64,000 nt of DNA, taken from positions 1 through 64,000 of the forward strand of contig JANQLT010000057.1 of NCBI GenBank assembly GCA_028280455.1. The letters are read 5' to 3'. This DNA comes from Kiloniellales bacterium. Lineage in GTDB: Bacteria; Pseudomonadota; Alphaproteobacteria; Kiloniellales; JAKSDN01. This document shows positions 34,895 to 44,586 of this stretch, piece by piece. Below the pieces are notes generated by a model. The model was not told where the DNA came from, did not search any database, and saw only the letters and a program-made list of their open reading frames with translations. Both the position numbers and the translations under genes were made by a program. Numbering within the stretch: the first letter of the stretch is position 1; each line of letters starts with the position of its first letter.

Positions 34895-35884
34895 CTACTC
34901 CGCCGCTAGCTCGAGACCGGCCTGTTCCGCGGCGATCCGCTCCAGATCGCTTTCGCTCCAGCCGAGCACGCGCGCCGGCGTGTCGCGGACCATCTTGCGG
35001 ATGTCGCCCTCCGAGACGCCGAGCATCAAGAAGGTGCCGATCATCATGCGAAGCGTCTCGGAGGCCGGCGGTGCCCATTCGAAGAAGTAGTCGGTGGTCA
35101 GGATCGTCTTGTCGGCACTGACTTCACCGAGGATTTCGACGAACTCCTTCGGGTGAATTCGCTGAAAGAACGGCAGGCAGCCGAGCGCACAGAACTCGGT
35201 GATCGCGCCGAGCTGGACCATGTCGCGAACCTCTTCGCGCGTCGCGCCGATCGAGTTGCTGTCGGGATGCGAGAAGATCACCTCCTCGATCCCATGATCC
35301 TTCGCGCCGTCGGCGAGGGCGATGGACTCCCGCGGCGAGACATGGCCCGTGCAGACGACCATGCCGAACTGGCGCGCGGCATCCAGGCATTCGCGCGTCT
35401 CCGAGTTCAGCTTGCCGTCCGGGCCGGTCAGCCGGAGGCCGTTCTCCGGCTTCAGGCCCTCGGCACGGTCGATGAAGTGCTTCAGGTGGGCGCTGATGCC
35501 GCCGCGCTCCCTGTCGTGCGTCGCGCTCCAGGTGGGCATGAAGAGCATCTTCGCTCCCTGCCGCGCCGCGAACTCGATCGCCATGGGGTTGAGCCCGCCG
35601 ACCGTGTAGTTGAGCGTCAGGCTGGGTATGACCTCGATGCCAGGCACCTGTTTCTTCAGGTGATAGGCGCGCCCGACCGTCGGATAGACGTGCGACTTGA
35701 GGACCAGCCCCGCCATGCCGGCGCCGCGCGCCAGGGCGATCTCGTCAGCGTCCTCCATCCGGGTCAGCGCCTCGAAGCTGATCTCCGGATAGCCGTGATG
35801 GTGGAAGTCGATCGCGCCCTTGAGAAGCTCGTCGGTGACGGTCGGGCCACCCGGGGGATGGGGGTAGGCATGGCTGCAGGGCAT
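34895..35884 (-). CDS. DUF6282-type amidohydrolase-like protein
   Basis: 329 residues from ATG 35884, which has AAGGA upstream; the 395-residue ORF start is inside the neighbouring gene. The metal-site look of a TIM-barrel hydrolase is clear: IDFHHHGYPE near the N-terminus, a lysine-histidine pair in VLKSHVYPT, a histidine in VVCTGHVSPRE, HPDSNS and an acidic DYFFEW near the end. This pattern resembles the amidohydrolase superfamily, and the family is often named DUF6282. No substrate is known. It ends the operon of a two-permease ABC importer and a PEP-mutase-family enzyme. Confidence 0.7.
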   Translation of the reverse strand: MPCSHAYPHPPGGPTVTDELLKGAIDFHHHGYPEISFEALTRMEDADEIALARGAGMAGLVLKSHVYPTVGRAYHLKKQVPGIEVIPSLTLNYTVGGLNPMAIEFAARQGAKMLFMPTWSATHDRERGGISAHLKHFIDRAEGLKPENGLRLTGPDGKLNSETRECLDAARQFGMVVCTGHVSPRESIALADGAKDHGIEEVIFSHPDSNSIGATREEVRDMVQLGAITEFCALGCLPFFQRIHPKEFVEILGEVSADKTILTTDYFFEWAPPASETLRMMIGTFLMLGVSEGDIRKMVRDTPARVLGWSESDLERIAAEQAGLELAAE

Positions 35885-35888
35885 GTCT

Positions 35889-36758
35889 TCAGGTCCTTTC
35901 GGAGATCTTGCTGTCGAAGGCTTGGATCGCATCCAGGTCGAGGGCCCGGTTGGTCGTCTCGAGCGAGGCCATGCGCTCGACCCAGGGCCGGGAATCGCCG
36001 CTCTGTTTGAGATCGCCGAGGAAGTCGCCCAGGCTCTTGATGGCGAGGCGGAGCGTGCTGCTCGGGAACAGGGCGATCGCATAGCCCATCGCCTCGAGCT
36101 CGGCGGCCGAGCGCAGCGGCGTCTTGCCGGTCTCCGACATGTTCGCCAGCAGCGGCCCCGGCAGGTCGCGGCCGATCGCCTCGAGCTCGGCGACCGACTC
36201 CGGGCCGTCGACGAACAGCACGTCGGCGCCCGCCTCCTTGAACAGGCGGCAGCGCTCCAGCGCCTCCTCGAGCCCCTGGGGCCCGCGCGCGTCCGTGCGC
36301 GCGACGATCAGCGTGGCCGGATCGCGTCGCGCCGCGACCGCGGCCCGCAGCTTCTTCAGCGCCACCTCGCGCGGCTCGACCAGCTTGCCGTCCATGTGGC
36401 CGCAGCGCTTCGGCCAGACCTGGTCCTCGATCTGGATCGCTGCCACGCCCAGCGCCTCCATGCCCTGGACCGTGCGCCGCACGTTCACCACGTCGCCGTA
36501 GCCGGTGTCGCAATCGACGATCAGCGGCAGGTCCGTGACCCGGCGGGCGGCCAGCACCGCGTCCTCGATCTCCGCATAGGCGACCAGGCCGACGTCCGGC
36601 AGGCCGAAGCGCGCGGCGGCCGTGGCGTAGCCGCTGACGTAGGCCGCCTCGAAGCCGGCCGCCTCGATCAGCTTGATCTCGAGCGGCGTGCCGCCTCCGG
36701 GCACGACCAGGACTCCGCCGCCGGCCAAGCGCGCGCGCAGGCGTTCCGCATGGCTCAT
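35889..36758 (-). CDS. Isocitrate lyase/PEP mutase-family enzyme
   Basis: 289 residues. The family's active-site elements are present: VDCDTGYGD (magnesium-binding aspartates), IEDQVWPKRCGHMDGK with the catalytic KxCGH loop, and IVARTDAR. The cysteine of KxCGH argues for a C-C bond lyase (methylisocitrate-lyase/dimethylmalate-lyase type) rather than a PEP mutase. It starts inside the stop of the permease gene (ATGA) and is followed after four bases by the DUF6282 gene. A second family member is encoded at 60942-61838. Confidence 0.85.
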   Translation of the reverse strand: MSHAERLRARLAGGGVLVVPGGGTPLEIKLIEAAGFEAAYVSGYATAAARFGLPDVGLVAYAEIEDAVLAARRVTDLPLIVDCDTGYGDVVNVRRTVQGMEALGVAAIQIEDQVWPKRCGHMDGKLVEPREVALKKLRAAVAARRDPATLIVARTDARGPQGLEEALERCRLFKEAGADVLFVDGPESVAELEAIGRDLPGPLLANMSETGKTPLRSAAELEAMGYAIALFPSSTLRLAIKSLGDFLGDLKQSGDSRPWVERMASLETTNRALDLDAIQAFDSKISERT

Positions 36759-37570
36759 AGCATCTTGACCTTGTGTGGGTACCAAGCGCCGGCCCGCCGC
36801 TCCAAGGAGCGCACGGCCCAATCGATGACGCCGGCGAGCAGCAGGACCAGGAACACGCCGAAGTAGACCTCCGCCGTGTTGAACATGGTCCGGTTCTGGG
36901 TAATCAGGAAGCCGATGCCGGCCGTCGCCGCCATCATCTCGGCGACGACGACGCCGATCGCCGTCATCGCCGCGCCGATTCGCACCCCGGATACGATCGA
37001 CGGCAGCGCCGCCGGCAGCATGATGTGGATGATCTGCTGTCGCCGGCTCGCGCCCATGCTGCGCGCCGCGATCATGTAGCGCGTATCGACGGTCTGGATG
37101 CCGGCGGCGGTGGCCAGCAGCATCGGGAAAAAGCCGTAGATGCCGCCGAACAGCACCTTGGATTCCGCGCCGATGCCGACCCAGGCCGTGAAGACCGGGT
37201 AGACCACGACCAGCGGCACCGCATAGATCGAGGACATGATCGGCAGCAGCGTCTCGCGCAGCGCCTTGATGCCGCCGAGCAGCAGGCCCGCGACCGCCCC
37301 GCCGCCGATCGCGATGGCGAGCGCGAGCAGCAGCGAGCCGACGGTCACGGCCAGGTTCCCGGCGAACAGGCCGATCTCCGAGACCCCGGTGACCACCGTC
37401 GCCGAGAGCGGCGCCAACATGACCGGCGAGACCCACTCCATGCGCGGCGCCAGCTCCCAGAAGGCCAGGATCGCCAGCAGGCAGAGCATGCGCAGCAGGT
37501 AGGGCCCGATCAGCGGCCGCTTGGGCTCGCGATCCCCGGCCTCCCGCGTCGCGCCGGCCAAGTCCGTCAC
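36755..37570 (-). CDS. ABC transporter permease (SsuC/TauC type)
   Basis: 271 residues from the GTG at 37570, which overlaps the ATPase stop (GTGA). About six membrane segments; the coupling loop is VDTRYMIAARSMGASRRQQI followed by MLPAALPSIVSGVRIG. The longer ORF start is an out-of-frame reading of the ATPase gene. The operon has two different permease genes flanking the ATPase gene, so the transporter is probably a heterodimeric-permease version of the SsuABC type. Confidence 0.9.
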   Translation of the reverse strand: MTDLAGATREAGDREPKRPLIGPYLLRMLCLLAILAFWELAPRMEWVSPVMLAPLSATVVTGVSEIGLFAGNLAVTVGSLLLALAIAIGGGAVAGLLLGGIKALRETLLPIMSSIYAVPLVVVYPVFTAWVGIGAESKVLFGGIYGFFPMLLATAAGIQTVDTRYMIAARSMGASRRQQIIHIMLPAALPSIVSGVRIGAAMTAIGVVVAEMMAATAGIGFLITQNRTMFNTAEVYFGVFLVLLLAGVIDWAVRSLERRAGAWYPHKVKML

Positions 37571-38385
37571 GGCCGGTCTCCGCCGCGAATCAGCTCCCAG
37601 ATCTCCGCGCGTAAGCGCCCGAAGGTCTCGGTGGCCATCAGGTCGTAGGTGCGCGGCCGCGGCAGAGCGATGTCGATCTCCTTCAGGATACGGCCCGGCC
37701 GGGCGCTCATGACCAGCACCTTGTCGCAGAGGTAGACGGCCTCGGTCAGGCTGTGGGTAACGAAGACCACGGTCTTCTTGTGCCGCTCCCAGATCTGCAG
37801 CAGCTCGTCGCCGAGGGTCATCCGGGTCTGCTCGTCGAGCGCGGCGAAGGGCTCGTCCATCAGCAGGACGCTGGGGTCCTGGCAGAAGCCACGGGCGATC
37901 GCGACCCGCTGCTTCATGCCGCCCGAGAGCTCGTGGGGCCGGCGCTCGGCGAACTCGCCGAGGCCGACCAGGTCGAGCATCTCCAGGGCCTTCTTCTCGC
38001 GCACGCTGCGCTCGACGCCGCGCAGGTAGAGCGGGAACTCGACGTTCTCGCGCGCCGACTTCCAGGGCAGCAGGCTCGACTCCTGGAACACGACGCCGAT
38101 CTCCGCCGGCCTCGGCTCGCGGATCTCCTCCTCGCCCATGACGATGCGGCCCTCGGTCGGGTTGAGCAGGCCGGCCATCATCTGCAGCAGCGACGACTTG
38201 CCGCAGCCGCTCGGCCCGACCAGGCCGACGAAGGTGCCCTCCTCGACCGTGAAGGAGACGTCGGTGACGGCCATCAGCGGGCCGCCGGCGGTCTCGAAGA
38301 CGTGCGTCACGCCGTCGGCGCGCAGGTTGGCTTCGCCGCCGCCCGCCCCGTCCCGCTCTTCGGCCACCACCGTCAGCCTCGCCAT
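37567..38385 (-). CDS. ABC transporter ATP-binding protein (SsuB/TauB type)
   Basis: 272 residues with Walker A GPSGCGKSSLL, Q-loop VFQESSLLPW, signature ELSGGMKQRVAI, Walker B VLLMDEPFAALDEQ and H-loop FVTHSLTEAVYL. It overlaps both flanking permease genes, showing tight translational coupling. It energises import with the binding protein at 39147-40109. Confidence 0.9.
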   Translation of the reverse strand: MARLTVVAEERDGAGGGEANLRADGVTHVFETAGGPLMAVTDVSFTVEEGTFVGLVGPSGCGKSSLLQMMAGLLNPTEGRIVMGEEEIREPRPAEIGVVFQESSLLPWKSARENVEFPLYLRGVERSVREKKALEMLDLVGLGEFAERRPHELSGGMKQRVAIARGFCQDPSVLLMDEPFAALDEQTRMTLGDELLQIWERHKKTVVFVTHSLTEAVYLCDKVLVMSARPGRILKEIDIALPRPRTYDLMATETFGRLRAEIWELIRGGDRP

Positions 38386-39125
38386 GCGCCGATCCTCTTC
38401 TCATACCACCGCAGCGACTCGTTCACCGCAATGCTCAAGACCGCGGCCAGGAGGATCCCGGCGAAGAGCTTGACCATCTCGAAGCTCATGCCCCAGTTGG
38501 CCACCAGATGCCCGAGGCCGGCGCGCGAGACGTACATCTCGGCGAACAGCACGCCGGTGATGTTGAAGATCATGCCGAGCCGCAGGCCCTCGACGATGAC
38601 CGGCAGCATCGCCGGCAGGTAGATGTCCTGGTAGATCTGCCGGCGGCTGGCGCCGTAGGCGCGCGCCATCTTGAGGTAGTCGGCGGAGACGCTGTCCGCC
38701 GCGGCGATCGCACTGATCACCAGGACGAAGATCGCCTGGAACATGCCGAAGGCGACCTTCTGGGTGAAGCCGATCCCGAAGGCCAGGATGAAGACCGGCA
38801 GGAAGACCGACTTGGGCACGCTGGCGACGAAGTAGAAGAAGGGCTTGAAGGCGCGCCCGAAGTAGTCGCTCTCGCCGAGCAGCAGCCCGATGGCCACGCC
38901 GAGGGGCGCCACCAGGACGAAGGCCAGCATGACCTGCGCGGAGGTGATCCAGAGGTGGTGCAGCACCTCCGGATCGCCCAGCATGGCGAGCGCCATCGGC
39001 AGGACCTGACTGGGCGGCGGCACGATCCGGGGGTTCGCCACCCCGGTCTGTACCGCCGCCTCCCAGGCCAGGAAGATCCCGACGACGATCCCGATCTGGG
39101 CCGAGAGCCTCCCGGCCCCGGACAT
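38373..39125 (-). CDS. ABC transporter permease (SsuC/TauC type)
   Basis: 250 residues with about six hydrophobic segments and the coupling loop VSADYLKMARAYGASRRQIY followed by YLPAMLPVIVEGLRLG. It follows the binding-protein gene by 21 bases and overlaps the ATPase gene by 13 bases. A short palindrome containing its ribosome binding site (GGAGC-CC-GCTCC) lies just before the start and could weakly reduce its translation. Confidence 0.9.
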   Translation of the reverse strand: MSGAGRLSAQIGIVVGIFLAWEAAVQTGVANPRIVPPPSQVLPMALAMLGDPEVLHHLWITSAQVMLAFVLVAPLGVAIGLLLGESDYFGRAFKPFFYFVASVPKSVFLPVFILAFGIGFTQKVAFGMFQAIFVLVISAIAAADSVSADYLKMARAYGASRRQIYQDIYLPAMLPVIVEGLRLGMIFNITGVLFAEMYVSRAGLGHLVANWGMSFEMVKLFAGILLAAVLSIAVNESLRWYEKRIGAWRG

Positions 39126-39146
39126 CAGGAGCGGGCTCCCGGCCGC

Positions 39147-40109
39147 TTAGGGCTCGATCGTCGTGACCGGAACGAAGCGCGCCGTGAACATGCTGTCGGC
39201 CGGCGGCAGGTCGTCGATCCCCGCCAGCGTCCCGAGCTTCAGGGACTCGGCGACCCAGTCTTCCGTCAAGTTGCCGTCGGGCGACAAGCCCTTGAAGGTG
39301 TTGTTGTACTCCTCGGTCGCGATCTCCCGGGGCAGGCCGGTCTTGTTGGCGATGAAGTCGATCGACCAGTCCGGGTTGTTCTGCATGTGGACGATGGCGC
39401 TGTAGAGCCCGACGAGCGCCTTCTGCAGGCCGTCCGGGTTGTTCTCGATCAGTTCGTCCGAGGCGATCCAGACGTCGGGCAGGTTGGGCGTCATCGCCTC
39501 GCCGAGATGCACCAGGCTCTTGCCGTCGCCGGCGCCGAGCACCTTGTAGCTCAGCGGCGGGTAGGCGACGATGGCGTCGACGTTGCCGGAGATCAGGTTC
39601 GGCACCAGGCCCGCGCCGCCGAGGGGCACGCGGGTCATCTCGCCGCCGGCCTGGTCCGCGACCCAAAGCGCGAAGAAGTCGGTGGTCGAGCCGTTCGAGG
39701 TGACGCCGATCTTCTTGCCCGCCAAGTCCTTGAGCGAGGAGACGGCCGAGTCCTTGCCGACCACGATGTGCCAGCCGCGCGGGGTCAAGGTGCCGGCGCT
39801 GACGATGGTCGCCTTGACGCCGCGGCGCTGGGCCAGCGCGTGGCCGGGCGGGAAGAAGTTGATCAGGTCGACCTCGCCGGCGGCAAGGCCCTCCATGGAG
39901 GCGGAGCCGCCCTTGAAGTTGGTGAACTCGACGCTCACGCCCGCCTTCTCGAAGAGCTTGAGCTCCTGGGCCGCCAGCACCGGCATCACCGGCCCGTAGT
40001 TCCCGACGCCGCCGATCCGAACCACCTCGTCGGCCTGTGCGCTGCCCAGGCCGGCCGAAGCCAGAACCGTGACGGACGCCGCGAGCACTATCTTCCTGAG
40101 ACCTTTCAC
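39147..40109 (-). CDS. ABC transporter substrate-binding protein, SsuA/THI5-like
   Basis: 320 residues with a signal peptide (IVLAASVTVLASAGLGSAQAD). The NMT1/THI5-like fold is indicated by NYGPVMPVLAAQELKLFEKAG, then FKGGSASMEGLAAGEVDLIN and LAGKKIGVTSNGSTTDFFAL. It would bind an organic anion or heterocycle in the periplasm. It heads the minus-strand operon. The LacI-family gene is divergent across a 384-base space with a LacI-type half-palindrome. Confidence 0.85.
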   Translation of the reverse strand: MKGLRKIVLAASVTVLASAGLGSAQADEVVRIGGVGNYGPVMPVLAAQELKLFEKAGVSVEFTNFKGGSASMEGLAAGEVDLINFFPPGHALAQRRGVKATIVSAGTLTPRGWHIVVGKDSAVSSLKDLAGKKIGVTSNGSTTDFFALWVADQAGGEMTRVPLGGAGLVPNLISGNVDAIVAYPPLSYKVLGAGDGKSLVHLGEAMTPNLPDVWIASDELIENNPDGLQKALVGLYSAIVHMQNNPDWSIDFIANKTGLPREIATEEYNNTFKGLSPDGNLTEDWVAESLKLGTLAGIDDLPPADSMFTARFVPVTTIEP

Positions 40110-40493
40110 GGTTTCCTCCCTTATCCCTTTCGTTCGCGCAAAGCGTCTCGCCGAGGCTGCTTCGAAGGCGCCCGGGCGCTCACGCCCAAGGCCATGCCGG
40201 CGGCGAGAGCACCGCGCAGCGACCCTTGCGAAGCGCCGAAAAGCGAGACGACGCGATGTTGGAGTCTTCCCCGCCTCGAGGATGGAGTCAAGATTTTATG
40301 CAAACGTGTTAAATAACAGAATCCTTATGAAATATCGTCATCTACGGTTGAATGCTTGTGTTATTCGGGATTCTAGTGCAATCGTGTGCGCGAACTGCAC
40401 CAGACTCACTGTCCTTCGAGTTCGGCGATGCCCCGAATCAGCGGTAAGCTCCGCACAGCCCAAACCCGAAGCGGGCAAGGCGCAGCACGGAAA
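40110..40493. other. Divergent promoter region between ABC operon and LacI-family gene
   Basis: 384 bases with no convincing gene. The part from about 40285 to 40350 is rich in A+T and holds the operator-like TATGCAAACGTGTTAAATA. Promoters for both directions are expected here; no unambiguous -35/-10 pair was picked. Confidence 0.5.
40299..40312. promoter_or_regulatory. LacI-type operator, copy 1 (TGCAAACGTGTTAA)
   Basis: TGCAAACGTGTTAA has the central CG and the left half TGCAAACG typical of LacI/GalR-family operators. It matches 11 of 14 positions of the perfect palindrome TGCAAACGTTTGCA at 46735-46748. It is placed between the LacI-family gene and the ABC transporter operon, so autoregulation plus control of transport is likely. 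Confidence 0.55.
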
Positions 40494-41549
40494 ATGGCCG
40501 ACAAGAGCGAGCAGAGCGCGGCGGCTTCGGGCCTGCCGACCGTGCGCACCATATCGGAGGTGGCGGGGGTGTCGCCTTCGACTGTCTCGCGGGCGCTCAA
40601 GGGCGACCCGCGCATCTCCGAGAAGACCCGCGCCGCCGTCGCGGCCATCGCGCAACAACAGGGCTACACGCCGAACGCCATGGCGCGGGGCCTGGTCACC
40701 CGATCCAGCGGCGTGGTCGGCATCGTGCTCGGCAACCTGGAGAACCCCTTCTACGGCGAGCTGGTCGAGCGCCTGCACAGCCGCCTGGTCGAGATCGGCA
40801 AGTACCCGATGCTGCTGCACATCGGCGGCGAGACCCTCGATTCGGAGGCCATCAAGCCGATCCGCCAGTACCAGATGGACGGCTGCATCATCACCGCGGC
40901 CCGGCTTTCCTCGAGAGCCGCCGAGACCTGCGCCAACCACCGCCTGCCCATGGTGATGATCAACCGCGTCGCGCGGATTCACTCCTGCACCGTGTCCTGC
41001 GACAACTATGCCGGCGGCATGCTCGCCGGCGAGCTGCTGCTCGAGGCCGAGCACCGGCGGGTCGCCTTCATCGCCGGCCGGGAGGACACCTCGACCAGCG
41101 AGGACCGGGAAAGCGGGCTGCTCTGCGTGCTGCGCAAGGCACAACTGACCCTCGCGGGCCGGGCGCGCGGCCACTACACCTATGACGGCGGCTTCGCGGC
41201 GGCGCAGGAGCTGCTCGCCGCGGACCCGAGACCCGATGCGATCTTCGCCGCCAACGACATCATGGCCCTGGGCGCGATCGACGCGATCCGCGAGGCCGGC
41301 CTCGGCGTGCCCGACGACCTCTCGGTCATCGGCTTCGACGACATCAGGCCGACGCGCTGGCACAACTACCGCCTGACCACGATCGCCCAGCCGGTCGAGG
41401 CCATGATCACGCGCTCGATCGAGCTCTTGAGCGAGCGCATGGCGAGCCCGGACCTGTCCGGCGAGAGCATCTCCATCAAGGGCGAGATGAAGCTGCGGGA
41501 GTCGGTCCGCCTGCCGGCCGGCTTCCCGGCGAACGCGTCGCCCGCCTGA
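40494..41549 (+). CDS. LacI-family transcriptional regulator
   Basis: 351 residues from ATG 40494. The N-terminal helix-turn-helix reads [20 protein letters not shown], followed by the hinge helix region [20 protein letters not shown] and a periplasmic-binding-protein-like effector domain ([39 protein letters not shown]). The longer annotated start adds 36 residues without family character. Two matching operator-like sequences (40299 and 46735) suggest it controls the ABC-lyase operon and the LeuC-to-HisD-like operon together. Confidence 0.9.
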   Translation: MADKSEQSAAASGLPTVRTISEVAGVSPSTVSRALKGDPRISEKTRAAVAAIAQQQGYTPNAMARGLVTRSSGVVGIVLGNLENPFYGELVERLHSRLVEIGKYPMLLHIGGETLDSEAIKPIRQYQMDGCIITAARLSSRAAETCANHRLPMVMINRVARIHSCTVSCDNYAGGMLAGELLLEAEHRRVAFIAGREDTSTSEDRESGLLCVLRKAQLTLAGRARGHYTYDGGFAAAQELLAADPRPDAIFAANDIMALGAIDAIREAGLGVPDDLSVIGFDDIRPTRWHNYRLTTIAQPVEAMITRSIELLSERMASPDLSGESISIKGEMKLRESVRLPAGFPANASPA

Positions 41550-41553
41550 GCGG

Positions 41554-41574
41554 CGGCGCGGTCACTCCGCGCCG
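41554..41574. terminator. Bidirectional terminator-like hairpin
   Basis: CGGCGCGG-TCACT-CCGCGCCG forms a perfect eight-pair stem between the convergent LacI-family and HisD-like genes and includes the stop codon of the latter. No T-run is visible. Confidence 0.45.
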
Positions 41575-42863
41575 GCGCTCGGCCGGTTCAGCCGGCCGTA
41601 GCGCCGCACCCTCAGATCGGCCTGCTCCTTGTGGCCGGCGAAGCGCTCGATGGCGCAGAGCCGGGAGCAGTACGCCCCGATGGCGGCGCTCGCCTCCGGC
41701 GTGCAGCGCTGATAGGTGACCGTCTTCAGGAACTTGCCGACCCACAGCCCGCCGGTGTAGCGCGCCGCGCCGAGCGTCGGCAGGGTGTGGTTGGTGCCGA
41801 TCACCTTGTCGCCGAAGGCGACGTTGGTCTCGGGCCCGAGGAACAGGGAGCCGTAGTTGCGCATCCTGGAAAGGAAGAAGTCGGGGTCGCGGGTCAGCAC
41901 TTCGACATGCTCGAAGGCCAGGCGGTCGGCCTCCGCCAGCATCTCGGCATCCTCGTCGCAGAGGATGATCTCGCCGTAGTCCCGCCAGGCGGCCGAGGCG
42001 ACGTCGGCGGTCTCGAGCTGCTCGAGCTGCCGGGCAATCTCCGCCGGCAGCGCCTCAGCCAAGCTCGCCGAGGTGGTCAGCAGGACCGCGGGCGACGTCG
42101 GCCCGTGCTCGGCCTGGCCGAGCAGGTCGGTCGCCACCATCTCGGCGTCCGCCGTCTCGTCGGCGATCACCAGCACTTCGGTCGGCCCGGCCAGAAGGTC
42201 GATGCCGACGCGGCCGTAGAGCTGCCGCTTGGCTTCCGCGACATAGGCGTTGCCCGGCCCGACCAGGATATCCACCGGCCCCAGGCCGGCCACGCCGAGG
42301 GCCATGCCGGCCACCGCCTGCACGCCGCCGATCAGATGGATCTCGTCGGCGCCGGCCAGGCTCATCGCCGCGATCGTCTCGGCATGCGGCTTGCCCTCGG
42401 TCGGCGGCGTGCAGGCGATGACGCGGCGGCAACCGGCGGCCCGGGCCGTGACGATGCTCATGTGCGCCGAGGCGACCATGGGATAGCGGCCGCCCGGCAC
42501 ATAGCAGCCGACGCTGTCGACCGGGATGTTCTTGTGACCGAGCACCACGCCCGGAATCGATTCGACTTCGACGTCCTTGATCGCCTCGCGCTGCACCAGG
42601 GCGAAGCGCCTGATCTGCTCCTGGGCATAGGTGATGTCGTCGATCGTCTGCCGCGGCAGGCTCTGCACCGCAGCCTCGATCTCCTCGTCGGCGAGCCGGA
42701 AGCGCTCGGGATCCCAGCCGTCGAAGCGCTGCGACATCTCGCGCACCGCGGACTCGCCGCGCGCCTCGATGTCGGCGATCAGGCTCTCGACCGTCTTGCG
42801 AAGCTCGGTCTGGGATTGTCCCTGGTTGCTCCGGCCGGGGGCCGTCTTGACATGGCGGGGCAT
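41562..42863 (-). CDS. Histidinol dehydrogenase-family protein, catabolic type
   Basis: 433 residues. HisD landmarks are present: [50 protein letters not shown] (zinc-binding Q and H) and TNHTLPT (catalytic H). The segment that normally reads S(V/L)xDF, whose aspartate binds zinc, reads WVGKFLKTV here, so this ligand is replaced. The C-terminal [10 protein letters not shown] keeps the last histidine. Such non-biosynthetic HisD homologues oxidise other alcohols, for example sulfopropanediol dehydrogenase HpsN. It is the last gene of the LeuCD-like operon, far from any histidine gene. Confidence 0.8.
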   Translation of the reverse strand: MPRHVKTAPGRSNQGQSQTELRKTVESLIADIEARGESAVREMSQRFDGWDPERFRLADEEIEAAVQSLPRQTIDDITYAQEQIRRFALVQREAIKDVEVESIPGVVLGHKNIPVDSVGCYVPGGRYPMVASAHMSIVTARAAGCRRVIACTPPTEGKPHAETIAAMSLAGADEIHLIGGVQAVAGMALGVAGLGPVDILVGPGNAYVAEAKRQLYGRVGIDLLAGPTEVLVIADETADAEMVATDLLGQAEHGPTSPAVLLTTSASLAEALPAEIARQLEQLETADVASAAWRDYGEIILCDEDAEMLAEADRLAFEHVEVLTRDPDFFLSRMRNYGSLFLGPETNVAFGDKVIGTNHTLPTLGAARYTGGLWVGKFLKTVTYQRCTPEASAAIGAYCSRLCAIERFAGHKEQADLRVRRYGRLNRPSAGAE

Positions 42864-42904
42864 GGTCGATGTCTCTCCCGTTGAAAGGATGGGGCTGTCC
42901 GGAC

Positions 42905-43651
42905 TCAGCGGGCCGTCCAGCCGCCGTCGACGAGCAGGCTGTGGCCGTTGATCGAGCGCGCCGCCGGCGATGCGAGAAAGCAGACGGCTTCCGCCACGTC
43001 TTCGACGCTCGCCAGCCGGCCGAGCGGAATACTGGCGAAGACCTCGTCGCGGAAGCGCCGGTCCTCGAAGAAGGGCCGCGTCATCGGCGTCTCCACGAAG
43101 GTCGGCCCGACCGAATTGACACGGATGCCCAGGGGGCCCAGCTCGACCGCCATGGCCTTGGTCAGGCCCTCGATCGCGTGCTTGCTGGCGCAGTAGACGC
43201 TCCGCCCGGCCGCGCCGACATGACCGAGCTGCGAGGACATGTGAACGATCGAGCCGGCGCCGCGCTCCAGCATGCGCCGCGCCGCCGCCTGCGCCACCAG
43301 GAAGGCCGCCCGGACGTTCAAGGCCAAGAGCCGGTCGAGCGTCTCTTCCTCGACCTCGACGAAGGGCTGCGGACGGTTGGTGCCGGCGTTGTTGACCAGG
43401 ATGTCGAGCCGGGGCAGCTCTTCGATGACCTTGCGCACCGCACCGGCGTCGGTGACGTCGACGCAGTGGGGCGTGGCCGAGCCGCCCGCGCGCGCGATGT
43501 CCCGGCAGAGATCCTCGATCTCGCCCGCGGTCCGGCTGAGCGCGACGACGTGGGCGCCGCGCGCGGCGAGCAGCTCGGCGCAGCCGCGGCCGATACCGCG
43601 GCCGGCGCCCGTGACCAGGGCCGTCATGCCGGCCAGGGCGGCGCCCGTCAT
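42905..43651 (-). CDS. Short-chain dehydrogenase/reductase
   Basis: 248 residues of the classical SDR type: cofactor motif [19 protein letters not shown] in [12 protein letters not shown], catalytic serine in [10 protein letters not shown] and YxxxK in [10 protein letters not shown]. It overlaps the 3-hydroxyacyl-CoA-dehydrogenase-like gene by four bases. An NAD(P)-dependent oxidation or reduction of a hydroxy or keto group is expected; the substrate is unknown. Confidence 0.9.
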   Translation of the reverse strand: MTGAALAGMTALVTGAGRGIGRGCAELLAARGAHVVALSRTAGEIEDLCRDIARAGGSATPHCVDVTDAGAVRKVIEELPRLDILVNNAGTNRPQPFVEVEEETLDRLLALNVRAAFLVAQAAARRMLERGAGSIVHMSSQLGHVGAAGRSVYCASKHAIEGLTKAMAVELGPLGIRVNSVGPTFVETPMTRPFFEDRRFRDEVFASIPLGRLASVEDVAEAVCFLASPAARSINGHSLLVDGGWTAR

Positions 43652-44586
43652 GAGCCCGGCCCCTCGTCGGCTTGCGCCTTGTGGACCGCCAGCGCCATCA
43701 GCCGACGGTCGCGCCAGGCCATGCGCTTCGGCAGGTCCGCGTCGCTCAGCAGCGCGCGCCGCTGCCGCTCGACCGTCTCGACCAGGGCCGGCGGCCAGGG
43801 CTCCGGCGCGCCGCGCTGCAGGGCGAAGTCGAGATACATCTGGCCGAGGCGATCCACGTAGTCGGCCACCCCCTCGGGCGCGTTGAGGTCGATGGTTTCG
43901 AAGGGCCCCATGAAGGACCAGCGCAGGCCGAGGCCCTCGCGCACCGTCTTGTCGACGTCGTCGACCGTCGCGACGCCGTCCTCGACGAGCCGGAAGGCCT
44001 CGTGCAGCAGCGCGCCCTGCAGGCGATTGAGGACGAAGCCGTCGACCTCCTTGTTGAGGAGCACGGTCACCTGCCCGGCGTCGTCCAGAAAGGCCCGCAC
44101 CCGCCGGACCACCTCAGGCGCCGTCCAGGCCGCCGGGACGACCTCGACGATCGGCAGGAGGTAGGGCGGGTTCGCCGGATGCGCCACGAGACAGCGCGAC
44201 CGGCCCTCCAGGCCATCGGCGATCGCGCCCATCCTGATGCCCGAGGAGGAGGTCGCGATGGCGGCGCTCGGCTCGGCGAGCCGGTCGAGGTCGGCGAAGA
44301 TCGCGCGCTTGACGGCGAGCCGCTCCGGGCCGCTCTCCTGCACGTAGCCGGCGCCCGCGAGCGCCGCCTCCAGGCTGTCGCAGAGCATCATGCGACCGGC
44401 CGGGTCGTCGTCCTTGTCGATCAAGCCGAGCCGGGCCAGCTCGGGCAGGATCTCGCGGATCCGCCGCAGCGCCGACTCGGCCTGATCGGAATCGGCATCG
44501 TAGAGAGCGACCTGGTGGCCGGCCCGCGCGAAGACGACGGCCCAGCCGAGGCCGATCAGTCCCGTGCCGACCAGCGCGACTTTCAT
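43648..44586 (-). CDS. 3-hydroxyacyl-CoA dehydrogenase-family protein (L-gulonate/carnitine dehydrogenase type)
   Basis: 312 residues from ATG 44586 ([19 protein letters not shown]), which overlaps the LeuD-like stop by ATGA. The 1033-residue annotated ORF is an accidental long frame running through other genes. The catalytic histidine region reads [19 protein letters not shown] and the C-terminal domain follows with [18 protein letters not shown]. This group (CRYL1/carnitine dehydrogenase-like) oxidises free 3-hydroxy acids rather than CoA esters. Confidence 0.85.
   Translation of the reverse strand: MKVALVGTGLIGLGWAVVFARAGHQVALYDADSDQAESALRRIREILPELARLGLIDKDDDPAGRMMLCDSLEAALAGAGYVQESGPERLAVKRAIFADLDRLAEPSAAIATSSSGIRMGAIADGLEGRSRCLVAHPANPPYLLPIVEVVPAAWTAPEVVRRVRAFLDDAGQVTVLLNKEVDGFVLNRLQGALLHEAFRLVEDGVATVDDVDKTVREGLGLRWSFMGPFETIDLNAPEGVADYVDRLGQMYLDFALQRGAPEPWPPALVETVERQRRALLSDADLPKRMAWRDRRLMALAVHKAQADEGPGS

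Noticed and set aside
41562-42863. Histidine biosynthesis hisD
   Set aside because: No other his gene nearby and the zinc-ligand aspartate segment is altered; a catabolic alcohol dehydrogenase is more likely.
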